From Emydura subglobosa (taxonomy: Eukaryota > Chordata > Testudines > Chelidae), in assembly GCA_007922225.1 (NCBI GenBank), contig ML679960.1:4720198-4784197 (forward strand): a stretch of 64,000 nt of DNA, given 5' to 3'. The notes under the pieces were generated by a model, which was given only the letters and a program-made list of their open reading frames with translations, did not search any database and had not been told where the DNA came from. Within the stretch, counting starts at the first letter, position 1. Each line of letters opens with the position of its first letter. Both the position numbers and the translations under genes were made by a program. This document shows positions 12,044 to 22,619 of this stretch, one piece after another.

Positions 12044-12430
12044 TTGATAATACTCACCAGCAACCATATACCATACAAGAAGAACACTAACCCAGGAACA
12101 TACCCCTGCAACAAACCCCGTTGCCAGCTCTGCCCACACATCGACTCTAGTGACACCATCACAGGTCCTAACCACATCAGTCACACCATAAGGAACTCAT
12201 TCACCTGCACATCTACTAATGTAATATATCAGACATAAAAAACGGTAACATGCATAAACCAGTCGGAGAGCACTTCAATCTCCCAGGACACTCTGTAGTT
12301 GACTTGAAAGTTGCTATACTTCTACAAAAAAAAACTTCAAAAACAGACCTCAGCCAGAAACTGCAGAGCTGGAACTCATCTGCAAACTTGACACAATCAA
12401 ACTGGGTCTAAATAGGGACTTGGAATGGTT
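12044..12430 (+). pseudogene. Penelope-like retroelement C-terminal remnant
   Basis: The frame 12044-12238 contains PCNKPRCQLCPHI, then about 20 residues later a NSFTCTSTNVIYQ stretch. This matches the cysteine-rich linker (C-x3-PRC-x2-CPHI) and the entry to the GIY-YIG endonuclease domain at the C-terminus of Penelope-like elements. After a stop at 12236 the sequence resumes with HKPVGEHFNLPGHS near 12251, a segment normally found after the GIY-YIG core. The core with the catalytic residues is therefore deleted, roughly 30 codons by my estimate. Frameshifts follow near 12320. It is dead. The family motifs are established; the deletion is inferred from the missing motif. Confidence 0.7.
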
Positions 12431-12479
12431 ATCTCACACAAGAAGTAATTGTCACTGTTCACACATTCTCACCTCCTAA

Positions 12480-12655
12480 TCAATGGTTGTGGGAATGTGC
12501 TATTTATCCCTTTTTACAGATAGGGAACTGATGGCACAGAGAGACTACATGACTTACCCATGGTCAAACATGAAGTTTGTGGCAAAGCAGGAAATTGAAT
12601 GCAGGGCTCCTGAGTCCTAGGGTAACCTCTCTAACCACTGGACCAAGAATTTAGA
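12480..12655 (-). repeat. MIR-type SINE, antisense
   Basis: 'cctttttacagatagggaactgatggcacagagagactacatgactt' is followed by 'gtggcaaagcaggaaattgaatgcagggctcctgagtcctag' and 'ctctaaccactggacca': antisense MIR core plus tRNA-like head. Confidence 0.8.
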
Positions 12656-12659
12656 TTTC

Positions 12660-14265
12660 TTCTTATTTCTCCTAAATATGTGGTTGGAGACAAATCATGG
12701 GCTCTATTGCAATATAATATGCATTTCTTTGCACTCAGTAAGAATATTGTACTTGACTCTCAGCACCTCTGTCTCTGTTCTTGGTACAGAAATAGGCAGA
12801 GTAAAGGCAGAGGTGACTTTAAGCCACCTGAGTTCTTCTCTTATTCTCAGAGAAGATGAGTGCTTGCCTGACATCTTGTATAAATCTCAGCGCAGTTCTA
12901 ACTTATACTTGGGTTGCGTGTTGGCCCTTGTGCTGGGGGCAGCTGAGAATAGGAGCACAGATGCTTCCTGTGACAAAGCGACTTACTTTGCTGCTGTGCC
13001 CCCTTGTGGATGGGTGTGGCATTATAAGGGTTTTTCTATCGATACCCCCACTGACTGGATGTATAAATCTGCTGGTTGCCCCCTTTGTTTTGTTACTCAG
13101 CCCTCCAGCCATACCACATTTAGTCACTTCCTTTTGGGGATAAACCAGAGCTCAACTCAATAATAGCCCTACAACCTCCCATCAGGCCACCAGCTCAGGT
13201 CAAGACCCAATAGCCCTTCCAGTCCTTGTGTCTGGGGTCTTCATGCTAGCCTCTTTGGTGAGGCTGTGGGGCAACAAAACTCCTACCTATACCCTGGGTC
13301 CCTCCCACACCTTGGACCTTATAACAAATAGTTAAAATCTGTCTCATCAGATCTCTGGCTTCTTCCCTGGACTACTTCCTTCCTCAGCCCCACCTTCTTC
13401 TCACGGGGCTCATATTGCCAGCAGGGGTCTGCCGAGGGCCAGGCTTCTGCTCCTAGTCCCCAATATGACAAAAAAAGGATAACTAAAGTAACAGAAATAA
13501 AGAGTAGCACCAGGTCTTTCAGCCACTTGTATGTTTCCATTCACAGGAAACCTAAGGCAGCTTAGCATTTTGCTATACTTCCCTCTAGGAGCTGAGAATG
13601 AAAGACCTGTCCACTTCCTAGACCTGGGCCCCTCTCTTTTGAGGCTTCTCCTGCAAGTCTAGTTTGCTTTACAGGTGTGGTCAGTGGGATGGGGCCACTT
13701 GAGCCAAACGCTGGTCTTTAACCCCCTCCTTTAGTGTGGGTTTGTTACCCTGACACATCTCTCTTCCCCTCTTCTGACTCATTTCTTCCATTGGTGTATG
13801 GCCAGTATAGATTTATTTCATTCACCTATACTGCAGTCAGGGATTCCCCTTGCACCAATATTCCCCAAGAGCTGTTTCTGCCTGCTTTAGGGCCCGTTTA
13901 GCTAAGGAGATCAGTGTAAAGCCACAGATGTAAGGCAACAGAGTTTATGTTTACCATGTGAATGGTATAAGAATGATGATGCCCTTATTTATTTAAGGTG
14001 ATCGGCTTTGTGAAAGATGTCATAGCTGAGTTCACAGTCATCCCTTCTCAATCTTGCCTGGTTTTGAAGTCCAATTTCTTGGCTTGCGAGTCTTGAAATG
14101 CATGTAACGTAGTCCTGAGCCAGTGGCAGATTCATGATTTGCAGTTCACTTCTATCTTTTCTTTTTCACTGTGCCCTACCCTGGTCTCTTGTCTTCCACA
14201 CATAAAGGTGCTGTGAGAAGTATATTTATTCTCATTAAATGTGAACATTTTTTTTTATTTTCAAG
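12660..14265. other. GC-richer unclassified block, no gene supported
   Basis: From about 12780 to 13790 GC content is higher than in the flanks. Overlapping frames occur (12678-13163 plus with 161 codons, 12903-13127 minus, 13319-13540 minus). None carries a motif I recognise and they conflict with one another. A degraded LTR or other repeat would give this appearance, but I saw no paired ends. 13800-14265 is ordinary. Confidence 0.4.
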
Positions 14266-14389
14266 GAAATGAAACCCTTCAGTTTATGTATAATTGTTAG
14301 TAATGCATTTATCTATTTAATTTTATACTCACTTACTTACAGTACTTCCCGATCTTGTTCGGTGCAGTTTTATACTATCCAGATGGACT

Positions 14390-14600
14390 GCCATAGTATC
14401 TGGCTTTTACCTAGAATAGAGACTATAAAGTCTAACTTGTCCAAAATGCAGCTGCTTATGTCCTTATTAAGAATAAGAAATCAGATTGTATGATCCCTTT
14501 GTTAGTCAACATTCATGGGTTACCAATTTACCACCATATTGACATGAATGTTTTATTATCTGGATTTTATTGTTAGGTAGGTAGTTCATCTGCATCTCTT
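14390..14600 (+). mobile_element. L2/L3-type LINE C-terminal fragment, plus strand
   Basis: 'cttgtccaaaatgcagctgct' reads LVQNAAA, followed by MIPLLVNIHGLPI, paralleling the family's 'LVQNAAARLL...ITPVLxxLHWLPV' block. Short and diverged. Confidence 0.6.
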
Positions 14601-16035
14601 TCTCAACTGATGGTGTAGTATGTGCAAGGTGCCAGTGACTGATGGGCTATGGCATGTGACTTTTCTCCTAAGAGGTGTTTCTAGTATGTGTCTAGAGTGT
14701 AAAATTTGAGTCTTCTTCTGTCCAGTAAAAAGTACAATTTTCAGGGAAAGTACAATTTATAGTCAGTTTATTATCTTAGTGACAGTATTAACAACAACTC
14801 AAAAATTACATTGCTTAACCTAGGATCACACAATATCTTCTTAATATTTGCATGGATGAAAGTCCTAATTTAATTATAGGCATCTTCAAAACTTGGTACC
14901 TTTTTGAAACAAGTGACTCATGAAGTGTACTGAATTGATGTTAATAAGCTATTATTTTAAAGCAAATTGCAATATTACTAGCCTTGTCATCACGATTAAT
15001 ATAGTAACTATTCAGAATAATTCCTTCAGATTCAATCCTTGTTATTAGTACCTAAAAGATGAGGTCAAGATGTAATTCCAGCTATTTAAGGTAACTTAGG
15101 TAGTATATTGTAGGTTGCAACCCGAACCAACAAATGACAATCACAACCAATGCAAGTCAGCATTAAAATGGAACACATCCATGAGTTAAATACAATTATG
15201 TGCCTGATTTATTTGTTTATTTTTTGTTAATGAATCATAATTAATTCAGTCAGATGGGTAAATATAATGTCAAGCCCTAACATGAACCACATGCACAGTA
15301 ACAGATAATACAACTTACCCTGTCATTATGTAGATTTTGAGAGTGAAAACATTTAAATCCATTAACAAGTTACAAAATATACATAGGCATATACAAAGTG
15401 GATTTAGAAAGTTTTTGAAGGATCAACTAAACATATCACATACTGCATATGTATTCAATTTTTATATTTTTATAATTTTGGTGGATAATATCTATATTTA
15501 TTTTAAGCATTTTTTCTATTTTTATCTATTGAAATTTTCACACATGTGCAAAATTATGGGTTTTCAGCATCCTCCCACCTCCAATTTTTACAAATTTAAA
15601 TTTTCCCAGTTGTTGGAAATTATGGGTGAATAGACAATGGAGGAGGGTTTCAGACAATTATTCAATGACTGTGGATGCTGAGATTCAAAAAATTAAAGCT
15701 TTATAACTGTTAAAGCACAATTTGTCAACTTCACATGTCAAAATATATTAAGCAAATATACTTAAAACAAACTCTAATAAGTTCTTTAGAAGCATTTTTC
15801 TTTCTTTGCCTAGCTGTAAATTTTGATTATTATGGATGGAAATATTTTTTCATCTATTGGTTTTGTACAGTGAAATTAACATTTACCAGTCAAAGTCTAA
15901 TTCTTCCAAGACTAATTGTACTCTCTGAAAAACCAAATTTTCAAATAGGAATGCCTACCAGCTCTCACAAAATTTGCATGGCCACACAAAACTTTTCACT
16001 TACAAATTAGGTAAATGTGCATGCCAAATGTCTAT
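14601..16035. other. AT-rich DNA, nothing recognised
   Basis: Very AT-rich, particularly 15330-16010, where frames 15337-15633 and 15735-16010 are open because the composition is T- and A-rich and not because of a recognised protein. Confidence 0.55.
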
Positions 16036-16039
16036 CAAC

Positions 16040-16190
16040 TTATCTGGCCTCCATTAACACAGACCTATTTGCCTCGCCATCTTTAATGCATTTATCCTCA
16101 TTGACAACACTCCTGTGAAGTAGGGGAGTGCTATTATACCAGTTTTACCAATAGAGGACTGAAGCACAGAGGGGCTAAGGGCCAAATCTA
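16040..16190 (-). repeat. MIR-type SINE, antisense, truncated
   Basis: 'tttatcctcattgacaacactcctgtgaagtaggggagtgctattataccagttttaccaatagaggactgaagcacagaggggctaag' is the antisense MIR core. The tRNA-like head is missing. Confidence 0.75.
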
Positions 16191-16209
16191 CAGAAGTTAT
16201 AATGCTGAA

Positions 16210-16640
16210 TATTGCAACACTTACCCTCTAGGTGCTCTGCCACCTAGCTGAATTCTGATCCCCAAGTTAGGTGCCCAAGCCTCACATACAACGCATGGGG
16301 AGAGTTAGGTGCCTCAGAAGCCAGCAAGCTTAGTGGGGAGCTGCCTGATTTAGCTATGAGTGAAATGTAGAGCAGGGGTGGGTCCTAAATTATTAAGGTG
16401 CCTAACTTTCATTTCTCTGGGCCTTTAAGCACCTGACTGACAGGCCAGAACGAGGCACCTATATCTGCTCAGGATTCTCATCTATGAACACTCTCCTACA
16501 GTTAGGTGTCTAAGCCAGGTCAGCTCATGCTCTAGTAGGCAAAATGCAGGCCTTTCTCACAAAAAACTAGGAAGTGAGAGCAACTCCTCTCATTATAGCT
16601 AATCAAGTGTGTTGTCAGTTGTTGGCTGCGTTTGTGTGCT
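16210..16640. repeat. Compound foldback repeat with 'gttaggtgcc' phrases
   Basis: The phrase 'gttaggtgcc' and its reverse complement 'ggcacctaac' recur ('aagttaggtgcccaag', 'gagttaggtgcctcag', 'aaggtgcctaacttt', 'cagttaggtgtctaag'). They form a set of short inverted copies. The block appears to continue beyond the LTR, at 17342-17700. Confidence 0.5.
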
Positions 16641-16645
16641 CCCCA

Positions 16646-17341
16646 TGTGTATGTTGTACCAGCTCTGCACAGATAACCGAGACACCACTCCATGATCAAA
16701 TAACTTGACATAACCATGGATGTGCTGAGCAACGAGGCACCCGGCCACGTTTATTGTGGGCAACACGGTCCAAGTATCCTGTAGACTCTACAGGATCACA
16801 TGTTTGCTTGTTACAATGGTACAGGTGCGATAAATGGTGGGACTTTCCATTCCCCTTGGCCAGAAAAAGATGTTTCTTCTGAGACACTCTTTTATACATT
16901 GATACAAACAAATTACGTATTCCTCTTTGACATGTGTAGTTGGCACCTTCTAATGGGTTAAGGTACCACCCATTACCTTGCACTAGATGGTTCAATCAAA
17001 ACATCTCTCTTTATCATATTAACAAGACATTTATATCCATTATAGTGTCATTTGAGGAGGTCAGTGCACCCTCATTATCTCTTGGGTATTAGGATGTCCT
17101 GTTGCCTGTCTGGAATGTGCTTATGCTTAGGACTTTTTGGAATGTTTGTTATACTAGCTCTGTTCTTGCCAGTTACAGTGAGCCTGTCAGCATTCATAGC
17201 ATGACTTCTACTAACTTTGCTTTATAGCAGACTTGACCATTATTTTAGCTCAGGCCTCATACTTGGCCTGTGATGCTAGGCCTCAGACCTCATACCTGGC
17301 CTGTTATGCTAGGCCTCATGTCTCAGGCTCTATCTACTACA
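16646..17341 (-). mobile_element. Solo LTR of an endogenous retrovirus-like element, minus strand (left edge approximate)
   Basis: On the minus strand the block begins TGTAGTAGATAGAGCC (from 17341), has a U3-like region with a 33-bp tandem duplication, then AATAAA near 16755 inside 'cccacaataaacgtggccgg', and ends in a U5-like stretch of about 100 bp near 16646-16652 with an ACA end. The order U3, polyadenylation signal, U5 supports an LTR. No convincing target duplication was found, so the 3' edge could be off by tens of bases. It lies inside a compound repeat. Confidence 0.6.
17251..17313. repeat. 33-bp tandem duplication in LTR U3
   Basis: Segments 17251-17280 and 17284-17313 match at 27 of 30 positions (caggcctcat...gatgctagg and cagacctcat...ttatgctagg). 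Tandem copies in U3 commonly mark duplicated enhancer sequence; that role is inference here. Confidence 0.8.
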
Positions 17342-17740
17342 ATCTGGTGTCTAGGAAACAAACCTGGAGTGGAGAGACCTGGGTTCAAATCTCTGTTCCA
17401 AATTAGCCGGAGCAAAGATTTGAACTCAGGTCCAAGGGGAATGCCCTAACCAATAGGCTGGGATACACACACACCCTTCCCGAATCTCTCCAGTCACCCC
17501 AGCTAGCTTTTGTGACAACTATCAGGTCTTAGGCATACTCTGAGACCACCTACCAGATCAGGCCATGCTGACCTTACCTGACGTAGGTGGGAAGGTGTCT
17601 TGTTTGAGAATCCCACTTCAGGGCCACTATGGCCTTCAGTGAGGGCTCTGAGCAACTTGTTAGCTGTGGGGCAGCATCAGTGCTTAGGCAGCTTTGCATA
17701 TGCCCACTGGCAGAATCTTAGGCTGCTCAGGGACTGACAC
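17342..17740. repeat. tRNA-like inverted SINE/foldback repeat, continuation after LTR
   Basis: 'gagacctgggttcaaatctctgttcc' and 'ggagcaaagatttgaactcaggtcc' are reverse complements of each other. Each resembles a tRNA B-box (GGTTCAAATC), and 'gccctaaccaataggctggg' follows. This is a SINE head-to-head or foldback arrangement. Confidence 0.55.
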
Positions 17741-17754
17741 AGCTGAACAGTAGT

Positions 17755-17900
17755 TTTGAGAATAGTATTGGTACCTAAATGGTGGACTTAGTGATTTGCC
17801 CAAGACAACACAAGGAGTCTGTTGAAGATGAGAGAATTGAATATGAGTTTCTCTTGTCCCAGGCCAGTGATTTAACTATAGGTCCATCCTTCCTCTGACT
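17755..17900 (-). repeat. MIR-type SINE, antisense, diverged
   Basis: 'ggacttagtgatttgcccaagacaacacaaggagtctgttgaagatgagagaattgaatatgagtttc' is followed by 'cagtgatttaactataggtccatccttcc': antisense SINE order. Confidence 0.65.
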
Positions 17901-18099
17901 TAGGTACTCAGTTATGTTTTCAGTGTGAAAATGCACTTCATTGATTCTTCCTTTCTTTTTCTACTCCAATTTGCATACTAACTCATCCCTCTTACCCCTA
18001 CCCACACCTTCATACCATCCACCATTATAGATATAGGTTTTCAGGGAACAAAATGTTGAACATGTGTCTGAACTATCACGTGATCTGTTTCCTTGCACT

Positions 18100-18235
18100 T
18101 TGTATCCCTTCCCACCCTACACCCTCTGGCTGTCTTTTCTATTCACATTGCATGCTTTTGGGGCACAGACTGTATTACTATGTGATTTTACAGTGTCTAG
18201 CACAATGGGGCACTGGCAACACCAGTAGAAATGGC
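18100..18235 (+). mobile_element. L2-type LINE 3' tail
   Basis: 'ttggggcacagactgtattactatgtgattttacagtgtctagcacaatggggc' is the characteristic tail shared by L2-type LINEs and related SINEs in reptiles. The preceding pyrimidine-rich stretch (17940-18100) may be the diverged upstream part. Confidence 0.6.
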
Positions 18236-18323
18236 AAAAAAGGATTTTTCACCGTGCAAACATAAACTGGCCAAAGACAGAACAGACACCTTCAAATACA
18301 GCTAATTTTCACATAACAAAATA

Positions 18324-18434
18324 GGGGGAGATCTCAAAGGCACAAATGACAGGTAGATACTTAACTTCCATTGACTTTAAATAGGAGTTCAGGCCATAAC
18401 TGCCATTTGTGCCTTTGAAAATCTCCTTCCCCCC
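18324..18434. repeat. Complete 111-bp palindromic element
   Basis: A perfect 14-bp inverted repeat, CAAAGGCACAAATG (18335-18348) and CATTTGTGCCTTTG (18404-18417), lies inside longer imperfect arms ending in G and C runs. The core has 'cttccattgactttaaa'. It is a foldback element with no coding capacity. Confidence 0.7.
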
Positions 18435-18714
18435 AAGTTTGTGTATATTGGTAGCTCCATTAAAGTCATCTCATACATTGTATTTGGCATTATTTGCATC
18501 AACTTAGCTGACAGTCCTTCAAGAAACCCACCAAAGTGAAACTAAGCACAAGAAGCTACAGGTTTGTTGTAGAACAACATTACTTTTCTTTAGAAAAATT
18601 CAGTAGTGGAGGCATAGCAATCCTGATCCACAAACAATCTAAACATATATGGTAACCTGGGTTCAGTTTGAATAAACATCCCAAATGGGGGCAGTATGAT
18701 CTAACTTTCTGAAA

Positions 18715-18800
18715 ACACAATGGATCCGATTCTCTTCTCACATAAACTGCTGTGAATCAAGTGTAAATCAACTAAAGTCATTCATGCCACTGTACATTTT
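18715..18800. repeat. Partial palindromic element
   Basis: 'gatccgattctcttctcacataaactgctgtgaatcaagtgtaaatcaactaaagtcat' belongs to the foldback class with 'gtgtaaatc' arms. Confidence 0.4.
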
Positions 18801-20200
18801 TGTTCGAATGTAATCATTCTTTAGGTAGTTGCTCAGTGCCTACTTTTCTAAAACTAGACCCTTTTTTACAAGGTTGTTGCTTTCCTTAGGGTTGATGATT
18901 TGTCCCCTTATATTTGGAGCTTTGTCAAAAGAATCTTAAAAAAAAAGAATTAAAAAGTTATTTTTGTTTTTTCCCCTTCTCTAATAAAATAAACTAAAAT
19001 ATTCCTTCCCTTGTAAAAAAATCTAAATCTACTCTGATGATTTGTGTGAATTTTTGTGGTGGTAAAGCCCTGAATCAGAGATCCAGAGGAAATGTTTTAA
19101 TGGCTCATGGGGTGCTTGTGTGGGAAGCAGAATGATTAACATTTTTCAACACTAATTATTGGTTGGGAATCATTTTCTCCAAAATAAATATCTCAAAACC
19201 GTATACAATGCTCTATTCTCTTTGTTTCCCATGTGTATGTCTTGTGTACTGCATGTAAATGGGCAAAAAAAAAAAAACAACAAAAAACAAAGGAGGGAGG
19301 GAAGGGAACGAAAAGGAAAACAAAAGAGAAAAGTTCATTAAGTAAATTTCAGAGATATTTGTATTTTATTTTTAAAGCTTTCTTGTCTTTCTATGTACAA
19401 CCTAAAATACCCAAGTGCACTGGAGCAAGCTAGAGAGAAAGTGCTGATCCTAATCAGATCTGACCCCTTACTTCATATGGCTCTGTTTTAATATCAATAT
19501 TAGATTCTTCTGCTGAGGACTGAAAGAACAGACCTAGTTTTTCTAAGCATTTTAATTAAGGTCAGTGAAAGTTGAAAAAAATATTACCTAACCAGAGGCT
19601 CATTTTTCTTTCATGTACTTCAGCTTTTTACTTTCCTAAATTACTGATTCCGCCACCTATTAGTTCAGACCCCCCTTTTGGAAATGACTTACACCCCCAC
19701 AACATTCATGTAAGTAACCGAGAAAAATCTAGGAACTCACATGACTCTTCCATGCAACCTGAAATAATTATTCATCAATGTGAATTAGTCATCAGTTTCT
19801 ACACAATAGAATACTTTTCCTGTAAGACAATGTGCTAGAGGAGAACAAAGGGGGAAGGATTTGTTTAAAGGGAAAAAGCAGAACATCTGTCTCAAATAAA
19901 GGACAACAGTCCTTAAATATTAAACTTATAAGATCTACAAATGTAAATAGTAAGTTATACTAATTAATATATCCCCATACTGCTCCCAGTTGCTTTTCCT
20001 CTCTGACTTTCTATTCACAGTATTTATCTTTGTCTTTAACCTCTCTTCCCTTCTCCTATTCCATTCCCCTGGCTTTTAGGCTGTCCTTCTCTCTCTGATT
20101 TCCTCTCTATGTTCACACTCCAATAAGTACTTATGTATTGGCTTAACTTTAGGCAGGTGAGTAGTCCAATTAAAATCCCATCAAACCCAACTGTTCACTT
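18801..20200. other. AT-rich DNA, nothing recognised
   Basis: Includes an A-rich and purine-rich run at 19265-19335. No gene or bounded repeat seen. Confidence 0.5.
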
Positions 20201-20201
20201 A

Positions 20202-20290
20202 GGCCTCGTCTACACTAGCACTTTCCTGAGCAACATAAGTTTTACTGGCATAAGCACTAGTGTGGACAGTGTTATATCAGAGAAATAATG
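20202..20290. repeat. Partial terminal-repeat element
   Basis: 'aggcctcgtctacactagc' at the left and 'gcactagtgtggacagtgtta' at the right are near reverse complements (GTCTACACTAG pairing with CTAGTGTGGAC). It resembles a short MITE with 'gtctacactag' ends. Confidence 0.5.
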
Positions 20291-20454
20291 TTTCTCTATA
20301 TTGGGGCTTGTGTTTTCTTTCCTTGTTTACCCCTTCCTTGTCTTCATTTTTCTTTTCTTCCTGCCTACTCTTCCATCTTTGTAACTAATATCTTACCCAT
20401 CACTACTGCTTGCTGGGATTTATTTCATACATTGTAAATTATAGGAAGCATCAT

Positions 20455-20670
20455 CTGCAAGGGGGGAGGAAGGATGCTACCATGGTTAGGACACTAAACT
20501 GGGACTCAGGAGACCTAGGTTTAATTCCATGTTCTGTCACAGATTTCCTGTGTGACCTTAGGTAAGTTACTTAGTTTCTCTGTACTTCAGTTCCTCCCCT
20601 ATCTCATAAAGGTAAATACATTAAATATTGTTAGAAGTTCAGATACTATGGTAATGGGACCATCATGTGC
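20455..20670 (+). repeat. MIR-type tRNA-derived SINE, near full length
   Basis: The tRNA-like head is readable: 'accatggttaggacactaaactgggactcaggagacctaggtttaattcc', with a B-box-like GGTTTAATTCC. It is followed by the MIR core 'ctgtcacagatttcctgtgtgaccttaggtaagttacttagtttctctgtacttcagttcctcccctatctcataaagg'. It is the best preserved SINE in the window. It is not a tRNA gene, because the second half of the cloverleaf is replaced by SINE core. Confidence 0.9.
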
Positions 20671-21710
20671 CTATACACAGCTAACAATGGAAAGAAAACA
20701 AGAGGGAATGTCAAGAAAGGAAAATAAAAACAATATTAAAACACATAATTCTAGTACAAATCACTACAGTGTTAGCAGGAGTAGGAAGCCAACACTGATC
20801 TTTAATACAATTATTCCATTCCCGTTTATGGGCTATGTGATCCCTATTGACAATTCCTGTGGAGAGGATGAAAGGAGCTGAGAACTCCATGCAGTCAGTC
20901 TTCCCTAGGTTTTTTAAAGACGGCCACAGTCAAAAAGGTCAAAGCCAGGGAGAATTGCTTTTTCCTTCTGGGAACTCACAAGAATTTCCTAAGTGGTGCA
21001 AAGGGGCAATAAAACTGCCCTAATCAGCATGGGGAAATACCTTTGTGTCATTGAACCACGATAGCTGGCTTTATGCGACAGCTCCCTGACATTGCTGTTG
21101 TCAGAAGCATGTTGTATGGCTTGAGTACTACTGCTATACAGGAATCCCTAGATGACTTAGAGGGCCCTGGCAGACCATTAGTAACCAGCACAAGTTAGAA
21201 TAGCCTTGAGGCTGTTGTATTTTGTGCCAGGGACCAATCCAACCCTCAGTATTGGGGTTGGAAGGCATAATGGTGGCTTAGAGCTACCTTGCTTTATATT
21301 AGGGTCCTACACCAAGCATGGATTGATTGGATTATTACTCTTTGGAGAGGTGGAAAGGAAGAGTAAGAATAGCAACTCCCCAACTAAACATCCTCCTCCA
21401 TCCCAAGAATTCTTCCTCACTTTTTCACCTTAAACAAAATGCAGGGAAAAATATATGATAAATTCATATGTTTTCTTACCAGAAGAAACTAAAAAACAAG
21501 TATTATTGCTTTTTTATTTTTTTATATTTCTTGTTTCCTCATCCTGCAGAAGACTGGTCCATTTATACTGTAGATTTGTAATTTAAAGAGCTTAAGAGTC
21601 TTTAAATGCTTTCTAAATCATTTAGTGTTCTCCCTGCTAAATCAGTTCACTCTTTATCGTATAGCAAAGTGTCTCAAGTGTCATATAAATTTGCTCCCTT
21701 TTTTCTGAAT
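20671..21710. other. Unannotated DNA, no gene seen
   Basis: Short frames only. No domain or bounded repeat. Confidence 0.5.
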
Positions 21711-21714
21711 TTGT

Positions 21715-21828
21715 CATTTTAGATTGTAAGCCATTCTAGGCAGGGACTGTCTTTTTTTATGTCTTCGTTCAGCATTTAGCACAATAGGACCCTGATTCCA
21801 GTTGTAACCATTGGGTACTTTACTTAAA
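21715..21828 (+). mobile_element. L2-type 3' tail, interrupted by LTR
   Basis: 'agattgtaagccattctaggcagggactgtctttttttatgtcttcgttcagcatttagcacaataggaccctgattcc' is a clear L2-type tail. Its final AT-rich part continues at 22616 with 'taaaaataataattc', on the far side of the LTR. Confidence 0.75.
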
Positions 21829-22615
21829 TGTAACCTCTTTGTGGTTTAGAGAGCATGGCCCCTTTAAATCATTGCCTGCATGGGATGTGATGATTGTTTC
21901 AGAAGGAGGAAGTGCTGTTTTTTGGGTGGGCGTGAGCAGAGAGAGGGACAGGGTGTGTGTTTCTGTAGCTCCAGACAAGTGGGCTACACTGAGCAAGTCT
22001 TCACAAAGTGAAGCAGCCAAGAACCTGCCCAATGCCTGGGAGGGACAGAGCGACTGACCGGGGATGCCTTAGAACAGGAGCCAGGAGGAGCATTGGGTCA
22101 AGGAGGACTCACCGAAGAAGGACAAACTGGAGCTGGACCCAATATCACTGCTGTTTTTGTGAGGTTTCGGTAGCGGCAGAAGAAGGCACCAGAGGGGTTT
22201 GCCGGGGAAAATTTACTGGCACTGAGGATGACCAGGATCACCTAAGACTCATGGCCAGACTAGAACTTTGCCCAGGAATCCTGAACTGTTGAGTGCAGAT
22301 GCATTGCTCGGTGTCTGCCCTTTCAGACTGTGGTACCTCTGGGCCTGTGGGGCCTTGTGTTGAATGTAACCATGTATTACCACTTCCTGTATCTTCCCCC
22401 TGTTGTTTTCCTCCATTCATCCCTCTGTAAATAAATATTTCCCTTTCCTATATTCACTGTACTCTTCCGCTGTGTGTATTCACTCCGGGGGATTTGGAAC
22501 AGGTGCCCCTGCGATGAAAGGGACTTTCCGTGCTGTGTTCCTGTGCGTGCCTTTTCTTGGACAGAACTGCCTGCAGAGCAGACTCCATCTTGGCCACAAG
22601 GGTGCTAAAATTACA
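21829..22615 (+). mobile_element. Complete solo LTR with 4-bp target duplication
   Basis: The element is 787 bp, starts TGTAAC and ends TTACA, giving 5-bp inverted termini TGTAA/TTACA. It is flanked by TAAA at 21825-21828 and 22616-22619. AATAAA lies at 22430-22435, followed by a U5-like stretch. The U3-like part is GC-richer. A 4-bp duplication is usual for class I (gammaretrovirus-like) elements, but the class is inference. No internal genes remain. Overlapping frames such as 22008-22292 fall inside the LTR and are not genes. Confidence 0.75.
22430..22435 (+). terminator. Polyadenylation signal of the 21829-22615 LTR
   Basis: Canonical AATAAA in 'ctctgtaaataaatatttcc', about 180 bp before the LTR 3' end. 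Confidence 0.7.
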
Positions 22616-22619
22616 TAAA

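Noticed and set aside
12678..13163. 161-codon plus-strand open frame
   Set aside because: No motif or signal recognised, overlapped by frames on the other strand and by a second plus frame, and inside a block that looks like an old repeat.
15337..16010. Two consecutive open frames in AT-rich DNA
   Set aside because: Composition of mostly F, K, I, N and Y residues reflects AT bias; no motif and no start context.
20470..20530. tRNA-like head with B-box
   Set aside because: It continues into the MIR-type SINE core and lacks a second cloverleaf half, so it is not a tRNA gene.
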